From Stichopus chloronotus (Eukaryota; Echinodermata; Holothuroidea; Aspidochirotida; Stichopodidae): DNA of 64,000 nt. The stretch spans positions 16,458,670-16,522,669 of the forward strand of contig CM037838.1 of NCBI GenBank assembly GCA_021234535.1, read 5' to 3'. Below the pieces are notes generated by a model. The model did no database searches. It had not been told where the DNA came from and worked only from the letters and a program-made list of their open reading frames with translations. Every line of letters begins with the position of its first letter. Position 1 is the first letter of the stretch. Position numbers and translations under genes: made by a program. This document shows, piece by piece, positions 47,130 to 58,686 of the stretch.

Positions 47130-48942
47130 ATGGAGACCCTTCAAGATGGCGATGTATCGCAGTCCTTGGTCCTCTTTACGATTTTATTGCATACGGAATT
47201 CTTTTTGAACATCTCAGCAGAATTCGACAAAGAAGAAAAGCTCATTCCGGTAGGCTATCAAACTTTCAAAGGTGTTCAAAATATACTGAAGAAGCTTTCA
47301 CCCGACACAATTCTGGTATTTAGGTAAGATTACCGTACTTCAGAAGAATTACTGTACCACTGAGAGTATACTGCGCTATTGTTACGTAGATTTGCGTACA
47401 TTTACATTTTACTTTTGAGCATTTTTAAGCCCTAAACGCGGCCTAACGGCCTAACGTAGGTAACGTTAGATCTACGGATATCAAATCGAACGTTATTTCA
47501 CTATTACTATTACTAACTGTTAGTAATACTGTATTAGCCATTGTTTTGTGTAAGATATAGCAGACTGAAAAACACACCGTCGATCTAAAGTTTTATTGCA
47601 TTCATCCGTCGGTGATTGACCGTGGTTTAATCAGTCGGGTTATCAGCGATTAACCTACGGTCACCTGACTGAAATGGACCAATATGAGTTGAGGATTCTT
47701 TCCTAGTATGTATGAACTTGCGATTTTCACCGGAAATATCCAAGGCAGTGGCTTATTTTTTTTTTTTTGGTTTATCCTCGAATTTACAAACTTCTATACG
47801 CGCATTTTTATTGGCAATAGAGAGAGAGAAGTAAGTAGGCAAAGTTAATGTAAAAATCACGTCTCAGATATCCTCCTAGACTGAGAAACGAACCTTTCCT
47901 TTAACAAAAAAAAAATAAAACAGAAAAAAGTGGCACTACCTTCAGGAGTGCAGAATGCCAGCCCAGAGTATATTGACGTTCGTACGATCTGTACTGGTCT
48001 GAAGGAAATATTCCTCAAATGTACCCAAAGTTCGGCGAGAAAGCCTTTCTAGAGGGAAGGAGCAATTATCAAGCTCAGCTTTTCGAAGCAGGAAAGAAAC
48101 AATTAGTCCTTATCGATTGACCCCATCTTTCATTTCCAGTTCTTAAGCAGACCCCCCTCCCCCTTTCCCGGCTATTTTGTGTCATCCAGCCATATTAACA
48201 ACAGTTTATAATCTACGTACACGCAATATACGTCGCTCGAGTTGTGTGACTAGGGTATCAGTAAATCTTGCAGTGTGTATAAAGAATAAAAAAAAAACCT
48301 CACTTCCGGATTGACAACACTAAGTCATGTGTTCAAGTAATTACTGAACGCACTACCAAAGGCTGTTGTCTCAGTGTTTAGTTGCACAACGGTTTAACTC
48401 TACCGGTGTGTCATTGTTTGTTTGTTTTTTTCACTTATTGTGCTATTATACGAAATATTGTATATTTCCTAGCATAAAAGACTCATCACCAAACTTTCAA
48501 GCGTTACTATCGTGCTTCGTTTTGGGAACTTTTAATTGATATCAGCTTTACCTGTTTAAAGTGGTTCAAGGTCAAGTACAGCACCGGTTAGATTCCGTTC
48601 ATATCCAGACTCCAGAGAGTTTTAACGCTGCTTCCAACGAGCTTATTGCGCCCCAGTTTCAGATTTTGGCAAATAGTCTCCGATGTAAAAACAGAAACAA
48701 TTGTGACCAGACTGGAGTTAAATTGGGTTTTACTACATCAGAACTATATACATCACGCTTCAAACCGTGTCCATCCTTTCACCTATATCATACGCAATCA
48801 TGAAGGGGCTCATGCAGACTTATGTCAAAGAAATTGTGGTCAATGTGTTGAAGACACATGGGCAGGCATGAGGGAGGGGGCGGGGGAGGGGCTAGAAAAA
48901 AGCCTGAAGAGCGTCGATAACATCATAAGAGCATACCAGTAA
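47130..48942 (+). CDS. Two-exon gene, unknown small protein (about 157 aa)
   Basis: Exon 1 (47,130-47,323) starts at ATG and reads METLQDGDVSQSLVLFTIL, then AEFDKEEKLIPVGYQ and SPDTILVF, before a strong donor TTTAG|GTAAGA (phase 2). Exon 2 (48,663-48,942) follows GCGCCCCAGTTTCAG and continues in the matching phase: FWQIVSDVKTETIVTRLELN ... EKSLKSVDNIIRAYQ, ending at TAA. The phases agree and exon 1 is convincingly coding. Exon 2 is less certain: over about 48,798-48,869 another frame (MKGLMQTYVKEIVVNVLKTH) looks equally natural, so a pair of indels or a missed exon is possible. The protein is not recognised; it is probably soluble, with no clear membrane segment. No AATAAA was seen close downstream. 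Confidence 0.5.
47142..47151 (+). promoter_or_regulatory. YY1-type motif over the start of exon 1
   Basis: CAAGATGGCG matches the animal YY1 core (AAGATGGCG), which often sits just downstream of transcription starts and over initiator ATGs. Here it overlaps codons 5-8 of the predicted protein, consistent with a promoter at about 47.1 kb. Confidence 0.35.
47588..47722. repeat. Dispersed repeat, copy 2
   Basis: Second copy of the element at 39,185-39,330, with the core ACGGTCACCTGACTGAAATG and GAGTTGAGGATTCTT. It lies inside the predicted intron of the 47.1-kb gene. Confidence 0.6.
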
Positions 48943-49689
48943 CATTAGAGTTGGCTTGGTGGTCAGTCATATGACGTCATGTACCATGTGATCGGTTTTA
49001 CTCGATCACAGTATGGCTATGAACGTTTCCATGCACATTGACATACAATGCAGTGACATTTTGCTGATATTGTGAGTGTGTGTATGTCCCATATATTTTA
49101 ACAGGGATTTAGCAACTGACAGATTGTAAGGTTGTAACTTGTAGATTGATATCAGCGCTTTTAAAGTTAAATATGAAAGTTTAATTGTAAATGCATTTTG
49201 CTGATTTTATTTGCAGATATGTATTGTTGGTTAATGTGCTATTTGGTCGCTGTTTAACGAGAGACAATATGCTTACTCTTCAAGGAATTACTGAGTCGTG
49301 TGTTTTGTTATAGTGAGCTAGACTGAATTTGTTTGGCTTGTAAACAATCAGAGCAAAGAATGGCTGGGACTTTATTTATCTTTAAATGGATCTCCAGTGT
49401 TTTGACAGGTTCCATGTTTGCTGCGGGGACTGTCTGCGAGGTTGTATTGCTACTGACCGTTGCTATCATGAGCCAATTGAACTGGAATCGGTTTTAAACG
49501 TGGAGGTTTCGTGCGGCATAAATATGACCGAAGGGAGCAAGGAAAGAGCTCCAAAAAAAAAAAAAAATACATCGAGGACACATCTCGATGGACACATCCT
49601 TTAGATAGATGCCTTTGGTATTTCTTACATAGTAATGAAAGGTAGGCCTAGATGGGAAAAGACCGGGAAGTAGAAAGTAGTTCAGTTTA

Positions 49690-50165
49690 GTATTTGAGGC
49701 ATTTGAGGATCAGAAAGTAGGAATTCTCATGGAGGAATCCAATTCGATATTGATCAGGTATCAGTGAACACCGGCGAATTTCGTCTACTCTTTTCGAACA
49801 GTTTACAGATGGTAACAAGGCAGGGGTGATCCAGTAAAACCCAAACCTGCTCCATGGACCGCCATTTAACGCCATCCGAGACGGGAGTGTACCCACAGTC
49901 TTTAGCCACTTTGACAAAGGCTGGGAGAGGTGGAGAACCTGCCCAGTCCACCAGCCACACCGAGCAAGCGGACAAGATCTGAATCGGACAACAGGAACCC
50001 CAATTGCAATCCGCACCACCACCCCCCGCCCGGTCTCCCACCCCAGCACGACCGTAAACATCTTCACTGAACAGTAATTTTGAGTCCCACCTGGAGTTGA
50101 TCGGGGGGGGGGGGGCTAGTGATTGCAAGACGGACACTACTCTAACCACCGAATTAACCCTCCAC
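49690..50165 (-). mobile_element. tRNA-derived SINE-like element
   Basis: Read on the minus strand from about 50,165, the head carries a polymerase III A-box-like TCGGTGGTTAGAGTAGTG followed by CGTCTTGCAATC, then a C run and GATCAACTCCAG in place of a clean B box. Farther in, near 49,855-49,890, the body has CTCGGATGGCGTTAAATGGC and GGTCC, which resembles the conserved GGATG-GTTAAA-GGTCC motif seen in several SINE central domains. The overlapping 126- and 131-codon frames are then not genes. Confidence 0.55.
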
Positions 50166-51350
50166 CAGTAGGCGAACTCTCTTAGACTAAGATCTGTTGA
50201 GTGAGGGGAGAAAGACTAATGAAACGCCAAAAATGTAAACCATTGGGTAAGAGCATTTTTTTTTTCGTACGGGATGTGTAAATTGGGTTAGAGTCTGTTA
50301 TCATGAAATGCAAGCTGTCTACCTCCCTCCCCCCTTTCCCTACATAAACGTAGGCCTAAAGATTATAAAACCATTATAACTATTCGATTCAAATGGTTCA
50401 TAACAAGTGACAAGAAGTAGTGGTGCCGAGTTTGGATTCTTCTAGGAATGTGAGAACACTGCAACACTGATTGTCCATTGGCTGCTTACATGTACACAGT
50501 TTCGGTAGTTTCTCTTTTTTTCTCTACCAATTACGCGCATGCCCTTTCGGAAAATAGAGTGGCATTAATCACGTGACCAATAAAATTGTTGCTTGGAAAC
50601 CTGAAGGCGAGCAGCCGCTTTTATCATCACTGCGGAAGTAATTCAGGTGTTTTATGGTTGAGATACGGCTGCTGCCGTCGTATACCATAAACCCATTTAC
50701 TGCGTGCAAACTCTGAACCAGATTTTATGTTTCTCTGTCAATTTATACTATAGTTGTTTATTCCTTTTTACGACACCGGGGCGATAGACGGACGTTTCGA
50801 GCGTTCCTTCAAATAAGGTATAATACGTAAGGCTCGATTCGGTTTTGATGAAAGAGCTACTTCATTTCCATTTTCGTGTAGGGAGAGTCTCTATAATCAC
50901 TCCCAACGATGGCTTTCCTGTAGAGAAGCACTGAGCAGACGACATCAGGCAGGCCACAAATGGCGGGACGGTCATTGAACAAAAAAAATTGCCAAACAAA
51001 AATCTTGCCCATGCTGACGGATTGTATATATACATTGCATCACGTCATGTAGGCCAAGGTCTGCATCGAAAGTGGTTTACCAAAAAAAAAAAAAAAAAGA
51101 AACTGGGAAACGAAAAATTAACGAAGTTCCTTCGGCCATGGTCCTTTCCCCCAGGGAGGTATTATATAAGCGACTTACAAATGTTAAGGCAATGATCAAA
51201 TTTCCGGATCTACTTTACCACTGAGATATAGCAGACGACGGGCCCTCCTTGTGCTTAGTTCCTAGTTAAGCTTTTTCAATCATGTAGAACGACACACGAA
51301 AGTGATTTTCGTTGGCAACAAGTTATAGGCTTCAAAGAAAAAATAAATTG
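50166..51350. other. Non-coding stretch upstream of the 51.3-kb exon
   Basis: Nothing firm. A short frame at about 50,959 starts AAATGGCGGGACGG (MAGRSLNKK...) and might mark a first exon, but it has no clear donor linking it to 51,351. Confidence 0.3.
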
Positions 51351-51494
51351 ATGGATCTCCAGCTAAATAGCACCTCTCTGGTTCGTGAACAGAATAGTGC
51401 TTCAACGAAGAGTAAGAAGTATGTGAAGCAGAGACCACGCCATAGCATTAGTGAATATTTTTTGTTGTCGGTCATAGAGCACAAACAACAACAG
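51351..51494 (+). CDS. Candidate first coding exon, unknown protein
   Basis: An ATG after a short T/A-rich leader opens a 48-codon frame (MDLQLNSTSLVREQNSASTK, then SKKYVKQRPRHSISEYFLLS and VIEHKQQQ) ending exactly at a donor CAACAACAG|GTATAG in phase 0. The composition (basic, Ser/Gln-rich) is protein-like. The exon at 53,812-53,958 on the same strand may be its last exon; a middle exon is needed to reconcile phases. The family is unknown. Confidence 0.42.
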
Positions 51495-53811
51495 GTATAG
51501 CCTACCTTCCTGATACAAAGCGTTCATATCCGTGTTTGGCTTTCATATTTGTTATCCTCCTCTCTCTATTCTGTCCGAAGGAGATAACTAGTGGGAAGGC
51601 ATATTTTAACAGTAGCCGTTTGGTGGTAAAATAATGCAAGATATGCCAGGCGGTATCTTTGCATGAAAAAAAAAAGGATATCCACACCTAAGGGGCGTGG
51701 AGGATATGAAAGTGAGGTGGATGGGGAAAAAATGGGGGAAAGGCAGGAGATAAACATTTTCAGTCCACAAATATTGGTTTTAAAAATATATATGATGATT
51801 TCTTTCTGTGAGACAAAAGGCCATATTTCCCTTTTAGTGTTTGTTACCGCCATTTAGTCAAATTTGCGGACGACATTTCTGTGAGTGGAACAGAAAGAGG
51901 AACCCTTGCGATAAATAGAGGAACAGATACAATGACTCACTAATCGATTAATATTCTGAGCTGAGGTTCGCAAACACCTTCCTGAGGTAAAAAAAATTAT
52001 ACAAATTGAAAGAACAAAAAAAAAAGACGTCACAGTCAGAGACTGTTGTATGGTAGAACTCTTTGGTACCGTAGAAACATTTACCTCATATGTAAGTATG
52101 ATGTAACTGTTCGAAGTACAGCAACGGTGACCTATCCAACACTACAATTTCCAGAATATTTTCATAATTTGTCGTGAACTCGGTGAGGTCTATGTTACAT
52201 TAGTACTGATTTCTAGTTTCATTATTAAAGACGACTTAGTGTTACCTTATAATAAGTAACTGGAAAGCGCATCAAAATTGGGCTTAGATGCGCAAAAAGA
52301 AAACGGCGATGTCAAAGTGCCTAATTTTTTATGAAGGGGGGAGGGGTTCTTATAACTTTTGCAGGTACATTTTTCTCACCCAATCCGTTCCATGCGTTGT
52401 ACATTTCTGCAGTCTGAAGTATCTGAAATACTTCGGTAGCTATCCGCGGCATACAATGCTCTTTCTTACAAATAATGGTCTTTTACCAGCATAGTTTTGA
52501 GGCTAAGTCAACCTGTCCAATTAAAGGAATCCATTATAGTTAGCTATTAAAAATTTAAAAGACGGTCATTATTTAGTCCTTGGCATGAGGACCTCGTTGT
52601 CCTGGTGACCGTAATATCACCGGAAGCAATTAGTCGCCACGCACTGATGACGTCAGTTGTGGCATGTATCGTACAGTCAACTACTTGTATTGTATTCATC
52701 TCAGAGTTTTTTTTTTTATTATTCTTTTTTTTTTTTTGACATGATTGAATCGGCAGACTGTCACCGCGGCATTAACAAAAAAAAAAAGAAAGGCGACGCC
52801 CAAAAATGAAAATAATAAAAGGTTCGAGGTTGACGTAACACTTTTGACCAAATATGATTGGACGGCCAGGCTCAGTTTTCGCTGTTGAAATAAATGCTTT
52901 AAATCTGAATAGGTGAAAAAAACGAGAAGTTGACAGTTAACCAACCGCTCATTGAGAGCAGGGGGGTACCCTGTAGAAAGTGAGACTTACGCTGTAATCA
53001 CAATGTAAGACTATATCTTGCTGAGTTTAATCACAAAAAAGGTCAAAATCAGACGAATCAGACAAAAACGCCACACCAATGATTTTTTAATCGGGAAGAA
53101 AGAACCCATTACCATCATCACCTCCGTTAAAGTATATACTTGTCCACGAGATTCCATAAATGAATTGTTACACTACTGGAAAGAACGTCATCGTGGGGTA
53201 GGCCACTCCATTCGTCAGTCACCCTCTCCGGAGAAAAATACACACTTAAAGCTTAAAGTTTCTGACGTATGAGGCGATATTCTAGTTTTTTTTATCAAGC
53301 ATAATGCAAGCTCTCCGTCATGACGTATGAAGAGTCATTCATGACTTCTTGAATAAAAACGACAATGTTCTTTGTCCACATTGTTAGAAATATATAGGAA
53401 CACAAAACGGTGGTGATGGTGTTTTTAGAAGAGCCGCTGTTTCCTAATAAGGCAACAAGGTAGGCTAATTTTTCACCAACGTTCATACAACTTCCAACGC
53501 CAGTCGTGAGGGTAAGTGGCTGTGTAATGACGACAGATTAACAACAGACAAACAAGCAACGTTGGGGAATTTCTCCTAAAATTCTGCCATGGTGGTAACC
53601 ACACTTTCTAAAAACTATTGGGGTTAGGCTACTATGTGTTGCTTTAAACTTACTGTGTCATACCCTGTCTTTCGATATCACTTTTCAATGGATATAATGT
53701 TACGTACTCTTGACAAAGCTACATCTACACGTATTACATAAATATAAAACTAGAGCAGCAAAAGCCGCTGAATCTCAATACTTCCGATCATTTAAATGTT
53801 TCTTTGTAAGG

Positions 53812-53958
53812 ATGTCCTGAATATGTTAGATACAGCTCAGTTGTGATTGAAGAGATTGACAACGAAAAACAGGGAAGTTTCTATCTGGTCGATGTATCTG
53901 GCGTTGAGAAAATATTAGATTTCTGCCCCTCGGTTCATTTGTATGCCATCCACTGTTA
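53812..53958 (+). CDS. Candidate terminal coding exon, unknown protein
   Basis: After ATGTTTCTTTGTAAG the frame reads CPEYVRYSSVVIEEIDNEKQ, GSFYLVDVSGVEKILDF, CPSVHLYAIHC and stops at TAA 53,956-53,958. AATAAA follows at 53,994-53,999. The exon begins with two bases of a split codon. The alternating hydrophobic and acidic pattern suggests a beta-rich globular domain. It is probably the 3' end of the gene starting at 51,351. A frame at 53,018-53,265 ending at a GTATGA donor could be a middle exon, but its phase does not fit. Confidence 0.48.
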
Positions 53959-53993
53959 ACAATGTAACGAAGTAAATGTATTCATTTATGTCA

Positions 53994-53999
53994 AATAAA
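53994..53999 (+). promoter_or_regulatory. Polyadenylation signal of the 51.3-54.0 kb gene
   Basis: Canonical AATAAA, 36 bases past the stop at 53,958. Confidence 0.5.
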
Positions 54000-55123
54000 C
54001 AGTTGCCTCAGTCTTGGCTCACCTCTGAAAATGTGAGTGGATAAACATGGGGGATGAAAACATTGTTCTGAGCAGCGAGCTAATTGTGTAAGGATTAGCT
54101 GACTTAATGATGTTGCTAGGTGAATGCTATTGAACGGGAGTCGCCTAATAAAATTAATGAAATACCTTTGAGATAATTTGGACCGGTTATTGTGTTTTGA
54201 TTAGGTGTGGTCTTTAAGTGTTAGGCTATCAGTGTTAAATTAAATGCACACCTGGCATTTGGCATTCTTCTGTCGTACTTATTTTTTCACGACATGCTTG
54301 ATGTCATTCTTCTTTCAGCTTGCGAATAGACACAAATGAGTTGAAAACCTCAATGCTACTCTGTCCTTTACTATCGTAGCAATTTTCAATCACAGCAAAT
54401 TCAGACTTTAAAACAACCACTGCCCATTGCCCACAAATCCAAACAAAGAATCGAAAGTTCGAAACAGCTATAATTTAATACCGTGTGCAAAAATTATGGG
54501 GAAGATCTGCCTTCTCCAGGTTTTAGGACTTTTTTGGTCACTAATTTGCACAAAAAAAAAGAACTTATTAGACTTTTTCTTAACTCCTTAACTAGTAACA
54601 CCTATAGCTTACATGCGTAGAAACATGATGGAGAAGTCTAATAAACATTGACAATAGATCGAGATCCTGGCATCATTTTAAGAGAAAATCAGAATGTCCA
54701 GCTAGTGTGACGATATCTCTATATATGTAATGTGCTGAGATAAAACAAAAAACTGTTGAATGTTGTTACGTAATGCATGAGATACTCATCAATCAAAGGA
54801 TGATAACTGAGTTCAAATTTTCAAGACAGATATCGATTATTTCAAGTGTTACAGTCTCACAACCCTTCCCTGCTTCCATGGCACTTACAAGGGTAAACGG
54901 TCTGTTTCGAGCGAAAATAATCAATTAGCTTAAAGGCAGATACCCATCCTCTGAAGTATGATTTCTACTTGCAACTTGGTGGAAAGCATAATTGCTAATT
55001 GGTCAAAGTCCTTTTGATTCACATCAGAGTTGCAAGATTCAAAACATGCAGGTTAGCTCTCACCTGTAAAACACATCACACACAGGGAATGGTCTGATCA
55101 CACATAGGGCGTTGTATGCTCAC

Positions 55124-55257
55124 CAGAGTATCCCTGAAGCAGTAAGCTAGATTTGGGTCTGCACAAGGAAAGTCAAAGACGTTTGTGGGTGGGGATTGAA
55201 TTAGTCTACTTGAGAGAATTTGAACTGTCTGGGTAAATGAGTATCCGACTTTAACAA
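55124..55257 (-). CDS. Candidate internal exon, unknown protein
   Basis: A minus-strand frame reading VGYSFTQTVQILSSRLIQ, SPPTNVFDFPCADPNLAYC and FRDTL ends at a strong donor CTG|GTGAGC. The acceptor side is weak (AAAAAACGAAG). No partner exon was identified; this could be chance. Confidence 0.25.
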
Positions 55258-55960
55258 CTTCGTTTTTTAACCAGTAGAAACGGAACAGCAGCAAATATCA
55301 TCAGAATAAACAAATCTGGTAATCTTTTTGTCTTAAACTTTTCATAACATAAACCAAACTAAGCAGCTTTCTCCGCACAAGTCACAGCTTAAAGACAGGC
55401 CATTGTGTTTGTTGGTAAACAGCGCCACCTCTAAGATTCAGACCACACACCCTTTAAATTAAAAGAAAACAGAAATGGAGTACGGGAAAAATGTTAACTT
55501 CGTGTGTTCATCCTGTTTATCAAGTGTAACCCGAGAAAAATACCACCATTCGGTAACAGAAAGCAACTTGATGTGGATGCATTCATACCTAAAGAGAGCA
55601 GTTATCTTTGAAATTGAATGTAAATTTGGGATGTTATTTGGTTTTTACTATTCAATTACTAACAATTACATGTTTGTAAAATTTTTGATACCTTTTGACA
55701 TGCGTTGAGAGTCTGGTAGCATTATTACATTTCTGAGCGATTGGGGCAAACAATGATATCTACAAATGCATCCACTCTCTTGTCGGGACAATATGTAGAT
55801 GTGTGGATTGATTCGGTATTTTCTTTTTCTAGTATTTCATATCTATGGGAGTAGCAGGATCTCAATAGATAAACTGTTTGTAGATTCCGTTTATCCATCC
55901 ATCCGTCCATTTTTTTTCTTTTTTTTATGTACCACCAGCAAACGAAGAGTCTTATCTCAA

Positions 55961-55966
55961 TTTATT
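55961..55966 (-). promoter_or_regulatory. Polyadenylation signal (minus strand)
   Basis: AATAAA on the minus strand, 89 bases after the downstream TAA at 56,055 and about 163 after the TGA at 56,129; it serves the gene at 56.1-56.8 kb. Confidence 0.5.
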
Positions 55967-56128
55967 TTTTCATATCTTTCTATAAAATGAAAAGTCCCTC
56001 ATCCTTACATGTACACCGAGCTTTCACAATACAAATTAGTTACATTAGTTAAATTTATAAGATCAGCAGTTTGTTCGGGTTGTTCTGGTACCGTTGGATT
56101 TTCAGGAGTTCTTCTTCAGTAAGCTCCT

Positions 56129-56820
56129 TCAGTGTTCTTTTTTAAACGGGTTCTTCGACTGAGTAATTACAACTGCTCCTTCGGTCGCCTGTCTTGCGAT
56201 CTCGTTCACTCTTCGAAAAAAGTCAGCCATTTCGCATTTTTTTTTTTGTTTTTTTGTTGCAAATCTCTTCTTTCCCTTGGTGCATAAATACGCACCAAAC
56301 CAGCAGAGTGACTTGCAAATTCCCCCTACGTGTCTCGTGAGTCCATATTTTGGCACGTGACATGACGTGTTGATTTTGTCCTGACAACGACGATTAAAAA
56401 CAAAAAAAAAAACAAAAAAATGGAAGATTAAACGCGATAATCGTCGAAGCCAAAAATCGTCTCCATGGAATTTTTCTCAAATTTTCGCTCGACATTCATT
56501 TCGTTTTTTTGTTGCAAATCTCTTCTTTCCCTTGGTGCATAAATACGCACCAAACCAGCAGAGTGACTTGCAAGTTCCCCCTACGTGTCTCGTGAGTCCA
56601 TATTTTGGCACGTGACATGACGTGTTGATTTTGTCCTGACAACGACGATTAAAAACAAAAAAAAAAACAAAAAAATGGAAGATTAAACGCGATAATCGTC
56701 GAAGCCAAAAATCGTCTCCATGGAATTTTTCTCAAATTTTCGCTCGACATTCATTTCCTGTAATGAGAGCTCCACGGGAAAGCGACCCTCTTCGTCGCTG
56801 CCGGATGACAGCCGAGCCAT
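56129..56820 (-). CDS. Two-exon small gene, unknown protein (about 127 aa)
   Basis: Exon 1 (56,689-56,820) starts at ATG: MARLSSGSDEEGRFPVEL, then QEMNVERKFEKNSMETIFGF and DDYR, with donor CGC|GTTTAATC in phase 0. Exon 2 follows a long pyrimidine tract and TTGTCAG. It can start at 56,635 (copy B of the duplication) or 56,380 (copy A), both in phase 0. Copy A reads DKINTSCHVPKYGLTRHVGG, ICKSLCWFGAYLC, a Lys-rich link, MADFFRRVNEIARQATEGAV and ends FKKEH at TGA 56,129. Immediately beyond, the -1 frame reads TLKELTEEELLKIQRYQNN and ends at TAA 56,055, so one missing base in a six-A run probably truncates the true C-terminus. The family is not recognised; Cys/His spacing in exon 2 hints at metal binding. 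Confidence 0.52.
56248..56757. repeat. 255-bp tandem duplication, two near-identical copies
   Basis: Copies 56,248-56,502 and 56,503-56,757 differ at about one position (AAATTCC versus AAGTTCC). Each carries the end of exon 1, the 53-bp intron and the start of exon 2 of the minus-strand gene, including the inverted motif TTGGTGC...GCACCAA. Either a very recent duplication or an assembly artefact. Confidence 0.95.
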
Positions 56821-58680
56821 ACACCTATGAATACTAATTGCTCCTGGTCTAAAAATTGGAGCAGTAAAAAAAAAAAAGTAGAAACGGTGAATGTCTCTTC
56901 AGTCTTTGGCCATTTTGCGTTTTTTTTTTCCTTCCTCTGATCCCCCCCCCCTTTCCCATTACAAATGAAAACTTATATCTACTATCAAAAACAAAATATG
57001 CTTTTTATCAACTTACACCTAAAATACCCGAACACTACATACTTGACAGATAGAGGGGAGGGTCTGTGGTTTTGACATCAGATCTTTTTTCTTTCCATTC
57101 TAGAGTCTTAGATAAGTTCTTTTCGCTCACTCTCTCTCTCTCTCTTTCCCTTTTTTCGTTGGTCTACTAAAATGGAAGTATAGAAAGGAGTATGAGAGGA
57201 AACCAGCCTCAGTGAATTTACACATTAGACGCTTTTCAAATGTTACTGACTTCAGCGTTTGGCAACACCGTCGACGTTATTCTCTTCTCTAGGGAACAGT
57301 TTCAGCCACTTCATCTTTACAAATTAGTTAATACTTACAAATTGGGTAATAATTGGCTAAGGAGAGAAGTGACAGTGCTTTGCTTTGTTGAAGTTCCTGC
57401 AGATGTGTTTTCGTCCAGTTGCTAGAAGCTTACATGAGTCATGAAAAAATTACCAAAACTAGGAAATGAAATAAAAGCGAACATTGTCGGCACTAAGCGA
57501 CTGAAGTTGGACGCCACTGAACTGAAAACTGGGAAGAATTCCAGCTTGGTGTTTGTGTTTATTTGGTGGAGTATAAAAAATATAAGGGCGCTCCTACTGC
57601 TGGCAGATTAGAGTACCTTTGGCAGATAAATGTGTCTCCATACTGACAGTGCGCAAGCTTTAAAAGAGAGAAATTTAGTTCGATTTTTTATTTGTTTTTA
57701 TCATAGTTCTTCAAAATAACACATAAAAATATATTTGGCTAAACTTCAGGCACTTTAAACACTCAACTTCAGTTTATGCATTACTAACGGGGCATGCATC
57801 TGTTGTCCAGCGTAAACGAACAGGCCCGACATTCCCTTAAACGTACATTGTAGTGTGCCAAAATTCAGCAGGTATGCAACCAGGGAGCTGTTCTAAAAAA
57901 AAACAGCTCCCTGATGCAACTACGTACAATTCATTTGTCATGCCCCCTATGTAAGGTACATGGTGCTGTATTAATGTGCAAAACAAACTGTAGTATGATG
58001 ACTTCTCAACAAACTCATAGCCTAATGGAAATTTTACTTATGGGGACCCTAGTCGGATGGAGGGTAAATGGGTCGAAATTCTGGACCTGGTGTAAAAATT
58101 ACTAATTACCATCTTGGGTGATTTAGGTTAAACACATGCTGTTCAAATCACACAAAGTCTGATGTATGGCCTCCCCATGATAACATTCTCCTAAATGACA
58201 CTTCCATTTCTATGAACAGAATGGCGGAGATATGTTGATCAAATCAAGTCTCCAGGTATACGATCCGAAAGTGGAAAGCATTGACAACTGACCTGACGTA
58301 TATGGTGTACACAAGGCAGCAAAGACCATGGGTGAGCAAAGAAAAATGGCGATCAAAAATTCAAAATCACAAAGAAAATTCTTGGATGGCAAATATTTGA
58401 GCGGGTGGCCGGAGTTGCTTTCCAAAACCTAGTCCTCATAGAATTTCCATAATGTGCTGAAATCATGTCTCGAGAATACCCTTTTCTGTATGATAGAGCA
58501 TGAGGTGATATCGAGAGATACCACCATGGTTAGGGTTTGTTCCTTCGATGAAACCTTATCATGTGTAATATCATGCCAGGATTGATGAGAAACTTGTCGC
58601 ATTTTGTAAAAACAAAAAGGGTATGGTAGTTTGGAAATGCTTTTTTGTTTTCTTTTCTTTTCACTTTTAATAAATTCAGC
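56821..58680. other. Intergenic DNA between two minus-strand genes
   Basis: No gene supported. It contains poly-C at about 56,943, a TC run at about 57,129-57,144 and the hairpin at 57,881. Confidence 0.4.
57881..57913. repeat. Perfect 12-bp hairpin
   Basis: CAGGGAGCTGTT and AACAGCTCCCTG flank a 9-base A-rich loop (CTAAAAAAA), with ATGCAAC-like words outside both arms. There is no associated gene; possibly a small foldback element remnant. Confidence 0.85.
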
Positions 58681-58686
58681 TTTATT
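58681..58686 (-). promoter_or_regulatory. NUP214 polyadenylation signal
   Basis: AATAAA on the minus strand, downstream of both possible stops in the last NUP214 exon (59,348 and 59,074). Confidence 0.5.

Noticed and set aside
49687..50149. Overlapping 126- and 131-codon minus-strand frames
   Set aside because: They overlie a tRNA-head SINE-like element; the GC-rich body accounts for the lack of stops.
50100..50165. Functional tRNA gene
   Set aside because: The A-box-like head is present but the acceptor stem, anticodon arm and B box are not intact; it fits a SINE head better.
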